A DNA stretch of 64,000 nt. Origin: Clostridia bacterium. GTDB taxonomy: Bacteria; Bacillota; Clostridia; Oscillospirales; Acutalibacteraceae. This document shows positions 36,539 through 45,495 of the stretch, piece by piece (within the stretch, counting starts at the first letter, position 1; each line of letters opens with the position of its first letter). The stretch lies in contig JAFRMR010000026.1 of assembly GCA_017430535.1 (NCBI GenBank), positions 1 through 64,000 on the forward strand. Direction: 5' to 3'. Below the pieces are notes generated by a model. It did no database searches, was not told where the DNA came from, and worked only from the letters and a program-made list of their open reading frames with translations. A program made the position numbers and the translations under genes.

Positions 36539-39478
36539 TTAAGCGTAGTTTCTGTTTCTTTCTTCCATAGCGGCCATAAGGGATCTCACCCTGATTTTTA
36601 CCGCGCCCAGGTTGCTTATATCGTCAATTTTAAGCTGAGTATAGAGCTTACCGCCCTTCTCAAGTATTGAGCGCATTTCATCACCGGTGATTGCATCCGT
36701 GCCGCAGCCGAAGGAAACAAGCTGAATCAGCTGCATATCATCCTGCTTGCATACATATCTTGCGGCATTATACATTCTGGCCTGGAAGGTCCACTGGTTA
36801 AGCACCTTGCGGGGGGCAAAGCCCTCAATGTGTGAAACCGCATCCTCGCTGATAAGCACAAAGCCGAAGGAGGTTACAAGGTCGTTTATGCCGTGGTTTA
36901 TTTCCGGGTCAATGTGGTAGGGTCTGCCTGCCATAACAACTATGGGCAGACCGTTTTTCCTTGCGTAGTCAATGTATTCTTCGCCGGTTTTTATTATATC
37001 AGCTTTATAGGCATCATAAGCGGCGTAAGCGCTTCTTATGGCGGCTTTAGCTTCCTTCTCCGGTATTCCGAAAGTCTCGCGGAACCAGGCGGCGCCTATT
37101 TTTTCATAATCCTTTCTGCGGTGAAGGCCCACATAGGGGTTATGGAATTTCACCTGTTTAAGCACCGGCATATTTGCCGCCAGCAGCTCGGGGTAGTAGG
37201 CAACAACCGGGCAGTTGAAGCAGTTATCCGAGCATTTTTCATCAAAGTTATAGGACATGCAGGGGTAGAATATACCGTCAACATTTTTCTCTGCCAGCGC
37301 CTCAATATGGCCGTGGAGCAGCTTTGCCGGGTAGCATACCGTATCCGAAGGGATTGTGCGCTGACCTTTGATGTATAAGCTTCTTGATGATTCTGGCGAA
37401 AGCACAACCTCAAAATTAAGCTTGGTAAAAAGCTCAAACCAGAAGGGCAGGTTTTCATACATATTAAGGCCGAAGGGGATGCCTATGCGTCCTCTGGAGC
37501 CGTCTCCGTTTCCTTTGCCCTCAAGGGCGCGGAGTTTTTCATATTTATATTTGTAAAGGTCCGGCAGTTCAAGGGCTTTTTTGCCCAGGGGTTTTGAGCA
37601 TCGGTTGCCCGAGATAAACTTTCTGCCGGAATCAAAGGTGTTTACCGTAAGGGAGCAGTGGTTTGTGCATCCGTTGCAGGTAAGGGGCTTTGCTGTGTGA
37701 ACAAAAGAGCTCAGAGCCTCTTTATCAAGCAGAGCGGATTTTTCAAGCTTCAGGTCCTTTGCGGCAAGGGCTGCGCCGAAAGCGCCCATTATGCCGGAGA
37801 TTGTGGGCCTTGTAACATTTCTGCCAAGCTCTTTTTCAAAAGCTCTCAGCACTGCGTCGTTATAGAATGTGCCGCCCTGCACCACAATATTTTTGCCCAG
37901 GTCATCTGCGCTTGCCGCTCTGATAACTTTATAAACTGCGTTTTTAACTATGGATGTGGAAAGTCCGGCGCTTATATCCTCAACAGTGGCTCCGTCCTTC
38001 TGTGCCTGCTTTACGCTGGAATTCATAAATACGGTGCACCTGCTGCCAAGGTTTACCGGCCTTGTGGCAAAAAGGCCCAGTTTTGCAAAATCCTCAATGG
38101 AGTAGCCCAGAGCTTTTGCAAAGGTTTCAATAAACGAGCCGCAGCCGGAGGAGCAGGCTTCGTTGAGCATAATTGAATCAACTGCGCCGTTCCTTATTTT
38201 GAAGCACTTCATATCCTGACCGCCGATATCAATGATGAAATCAACATCCGGGTTGAAGTGGGATGCGGCTTTGTAGTGGGCCACGGTTTCCACAAGACCG
38301 AGGTCGCAGGAGAAGGCGTTTTTGATAAGGTCCTCGCCATAGCCGGTTACCGCGGCGCCTTTTATTGTGATTCTGTCTTCACAGAGTGAATATATTTCTT
38401 TCAGGCAATCAAGCACTATTGAAACCGGGTTGCCCTGATTTGAGTGATAGAAGGTATAAAGCAGGCCGCCGTCCGGGGCAATAAGTGCCATTTTTGTGGT
38501 TGTTGAGCCCGCATCAATGCCCAGGTATGCGTCGCCCCTGTAGGTTTTTATATCAAGGGCAGGGGGCGCAAAGGAATTGTGGCGGTCCGTAAAATCTTTA
38601 TACTGGGCTTTTGTTTCAAAAAGCTCAGGCAGGGTATCAACTGAGGATACCACATTTTTGCTGTCCTCAAGCTTTTTGATTATATCTTCATAAAGGATTT
38701 CGCCGTAGTCCTCCGAGCAGAGCGCAGCGCCCATGGCGGCAAAGCAGTCGCCGTCCTCGGGGAATATTGCGTGCTCTTCATCAAGCTGAAGGGTTTCGGT
38801 AAACCTTTTTCTCAGCCCCATAATGAAGTGGAGAGGGCCGCCCAGGAAAACTATTTTGCCCTTAAGTTCTCTGCCTTGGGTAAGGCCTGCCACGGTCTGG
38901 TCAACAACGGCCTGGAAAATTGATGCGGCAACATCCTCTTTTCTGCCGCCCTGGTTGAGTATGGGCTGAATATCGCTTTTTGCAAAAACACCGCATCTTG
39001 AGGCGATGGGGTAAATCTTTTCATAGTTCTCGGAGAGCTTATCAAGCTCGTCTACGGTAACATTCATCAGGGTTGCCATCTGGTCTATGAAAGCTCCGGT
39101 GCCTCCGGCGCAGGAGCCGTTCATTCTCTCCTCAAGGGCTCCTCCGAAAAAGATGATTTTTGCATCTTCTCCGCCAAGCTCAATAACCGCGTCGGTATCG
39201 GGTATGTATTTGTTTACGGCTGCTGCGGTGGCGTAAACCTCCTGCACAAAGTCAAGCTTTGCCGCTTTTGCTACTCCAAGGCCCGCAGAGCCGGTAATAA
39301 CAGCGGTAAGCTTCTGACCGCTGAGCAGGTCTTTTATTGAAAGCAGGGTTTCAAGGGTTCTTTCCCTTGTTTTTGAATAATGCCTTTCATAGGAACGGAA
39401 AAGCAGCTTTCCGCTCTCATCAATGGCGGTAACTTTTACGGTTGTGGAGCCGATATCAATACCTAATCTTATACTCAT
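36539..39478 (-). CDS. Acyl-CoA dehydratase activase with two BcrA/BadF ATPase domains and DUF2229
   Basis: The 979-residue protein has two ASKHA-fold ATPase domains: domain 1 (about 1-260; GIDIGSTTVK, GGEDAK, and the cluster motif GSCAGGTGAF at 121-130) and domain 2 (about 320-585; GIDAGSTTTKMALI, DIGGQDMK, CSSGCGSF). A Cys-rich linker (CNGCTNHC) and a DUF2229 region follow from about 645. By analogy with HgdC it couples ATP hydrolysis to low-potential electron transfer. In many anaerobes this protein and the downstream gene are one ~1,400-residue chain; here they are two. GAGG precedes the ATG. Confidence 0.88.
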   Translation of the reverse strand: MSIRLGIDIGSTTVKVTAIDESGKLLFRSYERHYSKTRERTLETLLSIKDLLSGQKLTAVITGSAGLGVAKAAKLDFVQEVYATAAAVNKYIPDTDAVIELGGEDAKIIFFGGALEERMNGSCAGGTGAFIDQMATLMNVTVDELDKLSENYEKIYPIASRCGVFAKSDIQPILNQGGRKEDVAASIFQAVVDQTVAGLTQGRELKGKIVFLGGPLHFIMGLRKRFTETLQLDEEHAIFPEDGDCFAAMGAALCSEDYGEILYEDIIKKLEDSKNVVSSVDTLPELFETKAQYKDFTDRHNSFAPPALDIKTYRGDAYLGIDAGSTTTKMALIAPDGGLLYTFYHSNQGNPVSIVLDCLKEIYSLCEDRITIKGAAVTGYGEDLIKNAFSCDLGLVETVAHYKAASHFNPDVDFIIDIGGQDMKCFKIRNGAVDSIMLNEACSSGCGSFIETFAKALGYSIEDFAKLGLFATRPVNLGSRCTVFMNSSVKQAQKDGATVEDISAGLSTSIVKNAVYKVIRAASADDLGKNIVVQGGTFYNDAVLRAFEKELGRNVTRPTISGIMGAFGAALAAKDLKLEKSALLDKEALSSFVHTAKPLTCNGCTNHCSLTVNTFDSGRKFISGNRCSKPLGKKALELPDLYKYKYEKLRALEGKGNGDGSRGRIGIPFGLNMYENLPFWFELFTKLNFEVVLSPESSRSLYIKGQRTIPSDTVCYPAKLLHGHIEALAEKNVDGIFYPCMSYNFDEKCSDNCFNCPVVAYYPELLAANMPVLKQVKFHNPYVGLHRRKDYEKIGAAWFRETFGIPEKEAKAAIRSAYAAYDAYKADIIKTGEEYIDYARKNGLPIVVMAGRPYHIDPEINHGINDLVTSFGFVLISEDAVSHIEGFAPRKVLNQWTFQARMYNAARYVCKQDDMQLIQLVSFGCGTDAITGDEMRSILEKGGKLYTQLKIDDISNLGAVKIRVRSLMAAMEERNRNYA

Positions 39479-39514
39479 AAATATACCTCGTAAAGTAATA
39501 CTTAATACGGGTTG

Positions 39515-39542
39515 ATTATACCCATACCCGTTTTTTTAGCAA
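39515..39542 (-). promoter_or_regulatory. Promoter of the activase operon
   Basis: On the minus strand TTGCTA (39537-39542) and TATAAT (39515-39520) are spaced 16 bases. An ACGGGT/ACCCGT inverted repeat (39507-39531) surrounds the -10 box and might bind a regulator. Confidence 0.5.
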
Positions 39543-39562
39543 TGTATAACATTCACAAATAA

Positions 39563-39593
39563 ACAAAAAAAAGCCGGCAAATCTGTCGGCTTT
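39563..39593 (-). terminator. Terminator of the second murD-like gene
   Basis: On the minus strand AAAGCCG pairs with CGGCTTT across a short interior loop and is followed by TTTTTTTTGTTT, about 70 bases after the stop at 39662. Confidence 0.8.
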
Positions 39594-39661
39594 GTATAAA
39601 TAAATATTAAAATTTTTCGAAAATCATACACTTTTGCGGTTTTGTCGGTATATAAAATACT

Positions 39662-40972
39662 TTACACTTCTTTTTCATTGTATCCTTTCACAAGGTCCTT
39701 GAAATGCTTGCCTTTATGCTCAAAATCTTTATATACATTATAGCTTGATGCGGCAGGGGACATAAGGCAACTTTTGCCTTTTTCCGTAACCGAAAATGCT
39801 TTCTGAACGGCGGATTCCATATCCTCTACCATAATAAGATCCTTTGAGCACCCGCGGTTTGCAAGCTTTGTGCATATCTGCCTTCCCGTATCTGGCAGGC
39901 CTATAAGGTGCGAGATGTGGCTGTTCATCAAGAATCTTTCAAAATCATCAAAATTGGGGTTTATTGACATTCCGCCGAAAATCAGGGTATCCACATCGCC
40001 TATGGCTTCAATGCCGCAGATTGTGGCCTGGGGGATGGTGGCAATGGAGTCATTGTAAAATTTGATGCCGTCATAAATACCCACGGGCTCAAGGCGGTGC
40101 TCAACCCCCTTGTAGCTGAGTATGCCGTTATAAATATCATCCTCGCTTATTTTCAGGCAGCGGGCCGCCTGAGCCGCAAGAAAAGCATTCTGCAGGCTGT
40201 GCATGCCGGGCAGGTAATCGTTCTGCTCCACGGCCTCATAAATCCGCTCGTAGCCGGAAATATCGGTGGTAACTTTTATTATTGTGGATGGAATATTTGA
40301 AAAATCGCAGTATTCGTCATAGTTCTGGTTTGCTGTTGCTATGAAGTAATCATCAGCCGCCTGATGCCTTACTATATTAAGCTTTGAGGTAACATACCCC
40401 GTAAACCCGTTGTGGTGGTCAATATGCTCCGGGTAGATATTTGTAAGCACCGCAATATGGGGCGAAGCGGTAGTGAACTCAAGCTGGTGGGATGACATTT
40501 CAACCACCGCAATTTCCGGCTCGCCGTCCTCAAGGGTATCAAGCACCGGCAGGCCTATGTTGCCTATAAGGCAGGAGCTTTTGCCTGCCTGCAGAAGAAT
40601 GTTGTGAATAAGGGTTGAAACAATGGTTTTGCCCTTTGTGCCCGTAACGCCTATACACATACAGTCCGAAAAATGCAGGAACAGGTCCGTCTGGCAGGTG
40701 ATTATCACCTTTTTGGGCACTATGAAATCCGTAAATGAAATGCCCGGGGTTTTTATTACCAGGTCGTAATCCTTTATGCACTCAAGGTAATCCTTGCCGC
40801 TGTAGGTTTTTACATTAGGGTCCGCAAGCTGTATTTCTCTTATATCGCTTATGCCCAGCTCTTTTTCCGGTAGATGGCGGCGGATTATATCATAAGTGGA
40901 GCGCCCCTCTCTGCCGAAGCCGAGAATAAGCACCTTATGGCTGTTTATGAATTCTGTGAACTGTTCAAACAT
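39662..40972 (-). CDS. Second MurD-like Mur ligase
   Basis: The 436-residue protein is a full-length Mur ligase: N-terminal VLILGFGREGRS, ATP loop GTKGKT (111-116, where the housekeeping copy has GTNGKT), NIYPEHIDHHNG, and FYNDSIATIPQAT in place of the YNDSKGTNTDAT of MurD. The Lys and Thr of that last motif, which lie near the active site in MurD, are replaced, so specificity may differ. It is close enough to MurD to suggest ligation of an acidic amino acid to a UDP-MurNAc precursor. It is flanked by terminators and so is probably monocistronic or joined to the small gene upstream. Confidence 0.78.
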   Translation of the reverse strand: MFEQFTEFINSHKVLILGFGREGRSTYDIIRRHLPEKELGISDIREIQLADPNVKTYSGKDYLECIKDYDLVIKTPGISFTDFIVPKKVIITCQTDLFLHFSDCMCIGVTGTKGKTIVSTLIHNILLQAGKSSCLIGNIGLPVLDTLEDGEPEIAVVEMSSHQLEFTTASPHIAVLTNIYPEHIDHHNGFTGYVTSKLNIVRHQAADDYFIATANQNYDEYCDFSNIPSTIIKVTTDISGYERIYEAVEQNDYLPGMHSLQNAFLAAQAARCLKISEDDIYNGILSYKGVEHRLEPVGIYDGIKFYNDSIATIPQATICGIEAIGDVDTLIFGGMSINPNFDDFERFLMNSHISHLIGLPDTGRQICTKLANRGCSKDLIMVEDMESAVQKAFSVTEKGKSCLMSPAASSYNVYKDFEHKGKHFKDLVKGYNEKEV

Positions 40973-41056
40973 ACTGCCGGCCCTTTCCTGAGATTTGAAA
41001 AGATTATAACAGAAAAACGGTTTTATATCAAGATTTTAATTGCTGCTGTAAAGATT

Positions 41057-41088
41057 AAACTCCGCTTTCTGTACGGAAAGCGGAGTTT
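41057..41088. terminator. Terminator of the 60-residue peptide gene
   Basis: AAACTCCGCTTTC pairs with its perfect complement across TGTACG, 20 bases after the stop of the peptide gene on the minus strand; TTTAATCTTT follows. Confidence 0.75.
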
Positions 41089-41108
41089 GCTTATATTGTT
41101 TACTTTTA

Positions 41109-41291
41109 TCAGAAGCCGAATTTCTCACCGAGGAATTGGTTTACAAGAGCCCAGATGGGGTTCCAGATGGGAGCAAAGGTGGTAAGAAGCTGCTGGATGT
41201 ATTCGGTGTTGATGGTTTTAACATCAAAATCCCTTATCCATCTGAAAAGCATGATAATCAGTTCCTGAAGTCCGCTGGTGTCAACGCCCAT
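41109..41291 (-). CDS. 60-residue leaderless amphipathic peptide
   Basis: ATG 41291 has AAAGGAG at seven bases and lies downstream of a perfect TTGACA-17-TATAAT promoter; a strong terminator follows the stop. The peptide (MGVDTSGLQELI... to LVNQFLGEKFGF) is hydrophobic with three Trp, no signal peptide and no leader with a GG site. Its last residues, LGEKFGF, resemble the LGKLFGF end of staphylococcal beta-type phenol-soluble modulins, and QFLG is shared with the 39-residue peptide at 5102-5221. A membrane-active or signalling role is possible. The strong isolated expression unit argues that it is real. Confidence 0.7.
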   Translation of the reverse strand: MGVDTSGLQELIIMLFRWIRDFDVKTINTEYIQQLLTTFAPIWNPIWALVNQFLGEKFGF

Positions 41292-41320
41292 GATATCGCT
41301 CCTTTCTTTTATTTTTTGAA

Positions 41321-41349
41321 ATTATATATCTTTATGTAACATTTGTCAA
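41321..41349 (-). promoter_or_regulatory. Consensus promoter of the 60-residue peptide gene
   Basis: On the minus strand TTGACA (41344-41349) and TATAAT (41321-41326) are spaced exactly 17 bases, the full sigma-A consensus. Transcription would start near 41314. Confidence 0.85.
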
Positions 41350-41371
41350 GTTTTGTAACCCGCAGATACTC

Positions 41372-42619
41372 TCACACGCAGAAGTCCATATACCTGTCTA
41401 TCAGCTCAACTCCGGCTGTAATATCAAGCAGCAGGCCGTTTTCCGAGTATTCTTCCGAGTGCACCGTGCCGTCTTTTCTCAGCACGGCAGCAGCAGCTCC
41501 CTGAGAGTAGGGTATCAGCATTTTTACCCTTGCCCTTGTGGGCGGCAGGGCCTTTGAAACGGCATCAAGCATCTCCTCAATGCCTTCTCCCGTAAGGGCT
41601 GATATTCTCACAGCTCCGGGCTCACTGATTTCATCCGGTATTACTCCCGGTTTATCGCATTTGTTGTAAACCGGAATTATGGGTGTATTCTCGCACCCAA
41701 GCTCCGCAAGCAGTTTGCTTGAAACCTCAAGATGCTCCTTGAATTCCGGGTCCGAGGCGTCACATACATTAAGTATTACTTTGGCGCTTGCGGCCTCCTC
41801 AAGGGTGGATTTGAAGGCTTCAACAAAATCGTGGGGAAGGCGGCGTATAAAGCCGACAGTGTCTATCAGCATAATTCTGCGCCCGTCTGGCAGGGTAAGG
41901 GCTCTGGAGGTGGGGTCAAGGGTGGCAAACAGTTTATCCTGCGCAAGCACCCCCGCCTGTGTCAGGGTATTCATGAGGGTGGATTTGCCGGCGTTGGTGT
42001 AGCCCACTATTGCAACGGTTTCAACCCTGTCCTTCTCTCTCCTTGCCCTTGCAAGGTTTCTTCTTTTTTCAAGCTGAGCAAGCTCATCCTCAAGGTTTTT
42101 TATCCGCCTTCTTATGTGTCTTTTGTCGCTTTCAAGCTTGGTTTCACCTGGACCTCTGGTGCCTATGCCGCCGCCCAGCCTTGAGAGCTTCGTTCCCTGG
42201 CCCGTAAGCCGGGGCAGGCTGTATTTCAGCTGAGCAAGCTCCACCTGAAGCTTACCTTCGTTGCTCACTGCTCTTGCGGCAAAAATATCAAGAATAAGGG
42301 TGGTGCGGTCGATTACTTTTGTGTCAACGGCCTTTTCCATATTTCTCTGCTGAACCGGGGAAAGCTCGCTGTCCACAATCACCACATCTATTTCGTTGCT
42401 TTCGCAGAATTCCGCCAGTTCTTCAAGCCGTCCGCTGCCCAGGAATGCCGCATTATCCGGCTTATCCCGCTTCTGGGTAACAAAGCCGCATACTTCCGCT
42501 CCGGCGGTATGTGCCAGCTCCTCAAGCTCATCAAGCGATGAGGAGCAGTCATATTCCCCGGTGTCAACGGCAACAAGCACCGCCTTTTCGGGTTCCTGTT
42601 TATTCTCGTAAAATTCCAT
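41372..42619 (-). CDS. hflX: Ribosome-associated GTPase HflX
   Basis: The 415-residue protein has the HflX N-terminal domain (VDSELSPVQQRNMEK, LTGQGTKLSRLGGGIGTRGPGETKLE), a helical linker and a G domain with GYTNAGKST (G1), DTVGFIRRLPH (G3) and NKCD (G4). It binds 50S subunits and helps recycle or rescue ribosomes under stress. GGAG is five bases before the ATG. It lies 52 bases after the upstream membrane-protein gene and is probably transcribed with it. Confidence 0.93.
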   Translation of the reverse strand: MEFYENKQEPEKAVLVAVDTGEYDCSSSLDELEELAHTAGAEVCGFVTQKRDKPDNAAFLGSGRLEELAEFCESNEIDVVIVDSELSPVQQRNMEKAVDTKVIDRTTLILDIFAARAVSNEGKLQVELAQLKYSLPRLTGQGTKLSRLGGGIGTRGPGETKLESDKRHIRRRIKNLEDELAQLEKRRNLARARREKDRVETVAIVGYTNAGKSTLMNTLTQAGVLAQDKLFATLDPTSRALTLPDGRRIMLIDTVGFIRRLPHDFVEAFKSTLEEAASAKVILNVCDASDPEFKEHLEVSSKLLAELGCENTPIIPVYNKCDKPGVIPDEISEPGAVRISALTGEGIEEMLDAVSKALPPTRARVKMLIPYSQGAAAAVLRKDGTVHSEEYSENGLLLDITAGVELIDRYMDFCV

Positions 42620-42671
42620 ATTGTCTCCGAAAAAAGCCGGACAGTATTATGCCCGGCTCAGATCATTATAA

Positions 42672-44504
42672 TCAGTTTATTTTAAGTGAATCCGCCTTAA
42701 GGATTGCGCCGTTTCCGCTGAAGTTGATCGTAACGGTATCTCCCTTGTTGAGGATAACAACATTTTCATCATCGGAAGCGGAGATTGAATAGTACGCTTC
42801 GGAGCCTTCAAGCCTGATGTAATAGTAGCTTTCGCCGCCCTTTACAGCTGTGCGGATATCCTCAACCTTGCCCACAATAATGCCGGGAGCATCGGGGTTT
42901 ACATCCGCGGGTTTGGTTGTATCGGGCTCTTCGGGTTTATCGGTTTCATCGGGTTTTGTGGTTTCCTCAATCTGCTGGGCAACCTCATCCGGGTCAATAT
43001 CTACCTTGATGCCGCTGCCTTTAAGGGCCGTAATGTAGCCTGCAAGGCACTTGGCAAGGTCCGTACCGTTAGCGCCCATCTTGTTGTTATTATACTGCTT
43101 AACATTGATAAGGGCGTACTGCTGAACTATATTGCTGCCGCCTGATGTATCCTTGAGTGAGAGGAAGTAGGTGGGCTCACCGCCGATGTTGAGCAGCAGG
43201 GGGAAGGTGGCGGTGTAGCCAAGGTCCTTAACACGGCCCTCTGCGGCAAGCTGAGCCGAATTCTCGGTACCGCCGGTAACAGAGTAGAATTTTGCTTCCT
43301 TGGTTCTCTGGTTTACAAGGGCAAAGCCGGTAATGGACTGGTCCGAGGTAACGGAGGTGATGCCGGTATACATCCAAACATCGTCATCCTTGGCAATGTA
43401 GTTGTAGCCCGAGGTGGTTTTAACAACGTTCTTCTGGCCCAGTATTGAGTTCCAGAAGCCGTTTCTGTATTTTCCGTAGAAATCGTACTGCTGTACTATA
43501 AGGTCGGAGCTGTAGATTCTGTCAATCCACTGAAGCTCGGGGTCGTTTTTGAACTGGTCCACGGTATAGTAGTTGTTTTCGCCGTCGGGACTGTCCGCCT
43601 TCACAACAACTGCGCCTATAACATCCGTGCCGCCGAAGAGGCCTATGGTTTTGTCAAGCCTTGCGCAGATCCAGTAGGGGTTGCCTTCATCGTCAATTTC
43701 AAAGGTAGCGTCAGCAAACATATATGTAGGATATTCAAAACGAAGGTAACGCTTGAGCAGTTTGTTGAAGTGCTCGGAAGGGGAGTATCTTATGTGCTTA
43801 TCCTCATTGAGCTCAACAAATTCTGCGCTCTCATTGGCCATATCAATAATAACATAGCCGGGGAAGCCGTTGCCGGTGTTGAAGAACCACTTGATAATGC
43901 TGGCATACTGAAGGGGAGCTACCCTTACGGGTATTTCCTTGTAGTTTATCTGGGTATTCTGGGGGTAAACGGTAAACTGTGAAACATAGCCCATTTCGCC
44001 CAGGGAACCCAGAGCCCTTGCCGCAACCTGTGATGCGGAGTCGGCATCAAGGCGGGGGATGGCGGAGAAGGATTCTGCATCCTCTTCGCTCAGATCCTCT
44101 GAAAAGTTGGTATCGGTTTCAACATCAATTATTCTGCTGTAGCTTTTGGCTCTGAAAAACTGGGATGAAACAACCCAGCCTATTGCAACCACTACAACAA
44201 GCAGGCCTATAATGATACCGGGTACTATTCCCTGCTTTTTAACATAAGGGGTGTATTCCGGCTTTTTCATAACTCCGGCTAAAATGCCCTGCCACACAAC
44301 ATAGGAGGCGGCCACAACGCCGAGGTAGATGTAAAGGTCATAAGATTTCGGGTTAATTGCCGGCAGCATAACATAAAAAGCCACAACTGCGGTAACAAGG
44401 GTAAGCACTATGCTGATTATGGTTTTTAATGCAGCTTTTTCAGGGGGAATAACAATTTCCTTCTGCCTGCCTTTGTTTGCAAAATCAACTTTAATAGGAT
44501 CCAT
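42672..44504 (-). CDS. Large membrane-anchored protein of unknown function
   Basis: The 610-residue protein has three N-terminal membrane helices (about 25-47, 57-78 and 92-116), then about 400 residues outside the membrane with the segments YWICARLDKTIGLFGG, GKYRNGFWNSILGQKN and TGITSVTSDQSITGF. A Thr/Pro/Glu/Asp-rich linker (about 510-540) leads to a small C-terminal beta domain (GIIVGKVEDIRTAV... to LKIN). Similar proteins occur in other Firmicutes without a known role. AAGGAG precedes the ATG. It heads an apparent operon with hflX. Confidence 0.75.
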   Translation of the reverse strand: MDPIKVDFANKGRQKEIVIPPEKAALKTIISIVLTLVTAVVAFYVMLPAINPKSYDLYIYLGVVAASYVVWQGILAGVMKKPEYTPYVKKQGIVPGIIIGLLVVVVAIGWVVSSQFFRAKSYSRIIDVETDTNFSEDLSEEDAESFSAIPRLDADSASQVAARALGSLGEMGYVSQFTVYPQNTQINYKEIPVRVAPLQYASIIKWFFNTGNGFPGYVIIDMANESAEFVELNEDKHIRYSPSEHFNKLLKRYLRFEYPTYMFADATFEIDDEGNPYWICARLDKTIGLFGGTDVIGAVVVKADSPDGENNYYTVDQFKNDPELQWIDRIYSSDLIVQQYDFYGKYRNGFWNSILGQKNVVKTTSGYNYIAKDDDVWMYTGITSVTSDQSITGFALVNQRTKEAKFYSVTGGTENSAQLAAEGRVKDLGYTATFPLLLNIGGEPTYFLSLKDTSGGSNIVQQYALINVKQYNNNKMGANGTDLAKCLAGYITALKGSGIKVDIDPDEVAQQIEETTKPDETDKPEEPDTTKPADVNPDAPGIIVGKVEDIRTAVKGGESYYYIRLEGSEAYYSISASDDENVVILNKGDTVTINFSGNGAILKADSLKIN

Positions 44505-44536
44505 TTATTCATCTCCTTAAGGGGCTTAATAAAAAT

Positions 44537-44565
44537 ATTATACAATAAAGCACTGTTATTTACAA
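44537..44565 (-). promoter_or_regulatory. Promoter of the membrane protein-hflX unit
   Basis: On the minus strand TTGTAA (44560-44565) and TATAAT (44537-44542) are spaced 17 bases, about 33 bases before the start codon. Confidence 0.65.
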
Positions 44566-44569
44566 GGGC

Positions 44570-45490
44570 TCATTTCAAAAACTCAAGGGTAATGCCGCAG
44601 AGCTCATCGGCCCTGTCCTCAATGCACTGGTGGCCGGCTTTATCAAGCGTATGGGTTTCTGCATCGGGGAAGGCGGCCAGCATGGCGCCTTTCTGGCTGT
44701 CGTTGAGGATAATATCGTTTGTGCCGTTGCACAGAAGCACCGGGCAGGTTATTTTACCTGTGTTTTCAAGGTCCGTGGGCAGCACATTATACATCATTTC
44801 GCATATCCCCGCCCCGAAGCCGTCATACTGCACCGGGCCGGTAACACCCTCAACATCATAATTCATTGCGAATTTGAAATTATTGGTTGCCATATAGATA
44901 ACGAGCTTCACAAAGGGAGTGATTTTTGTGCCGTATTTGAAAAATCCGTTCATCAGCCCTTCCATAAAAGAGGACTGAACTAATCCCTTAACGCTTTCGG
45001 GAAATTCATTCTGTGGGCAGGGGCAATAGAGCAGCAGGGCTTTGGCCTTTATCTGCTCCGCTATATTAACCGCAACTCCGCCGCCCATTGAGTGGCCTGC
45101 AATTATCCACTGCTCACCTGGGGCAATGCTGTTCATCAGCTCAATCATCAGCTTTTCGCGGGGGATAATTGTCATATCCTTCGTTTCCCTTGTGCTGTAG
45201 CCGAAATCCGGCAGATCCGCCATAACGCACTCATAGCCCGCCTCGCTGAGGAGCGCGGCCATATTGCGCCAGCTGTAGGTGCTGCACATAAAGCCGTGAA
45301 TCATAAGTATACGGCCTTTATATTCACCCTTTGCAGGCGATATACGGTAATGAACAGCATAATCGCCGTATTCAAAATAGCGGCTGTCATCATAGGGTTT
45401 GTATGATGTATCGGCAGCTGAAGTGGCAAAGGAAAGCGAGAGCAGGATTATAACTGCCGCCAGCATCATAGATAAAGACTTTTTTGCCAT
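44570..45490 (-). CDS. Secreted or membrane-tethered alpha/beta hydrolase
   Basis: ATG 45490 is chosen because AAAGGTGA ends five bases upstream; an in-frame GTG at 45499 is part of the RBS. The 306-residue protein begins with a signal peptide (MAKKSLSMMLAAVIILLSLSFATSA). The oxyanion region LMIHGFMCSTYSW, the nucleophile elbow GHSMGGG and the late His in KAGHQCIED give a full Ser-Asp-His triad. It acts outside the cytoplasm; the substrate is unknown. It is the last gene of the femAB-thuA-dut operon, its RBS lying over the dut stop. Confidence 0.78.
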   Translation of the reverse strand: MAKKSLSMMLAAVIILLSLSFATSAADTSYKPYDDSRYFEYGDYAVHYRISPAKGEYKGRILMIHGFMCSTYSWRNMAALLSEAGYECVMADLPDFGYSTRETKDMTIIPREKLMIELMNSIAPGEQWIIAGHSMGGGVAVNIAEQIKAKALLLYCPCPQNEFPESVKGLVQSSFMEGLMNGFFKYGTKITPFVKLVIYMATNNFKFAMNYDVEGVTGPVQYDGFGAGICEMMYNVLPTDLENTGKITCPVLLCNGTNDIILNDSQKGAMLAAFPDAETHTLDKAGHQCIEDRADELCGITLEFLK

Positions 45491-45495
45491 ATTTT

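Noticed and set aside
39507-39531. ACGGGT/ACCCGT hairpin followed by T's, considered as a plus-strand terminator
   Set aside because: No plus-strand gene precedes it, and it surrounds the -10 box of the minus-strand activase promoter. An operator is more likely than a terminator.
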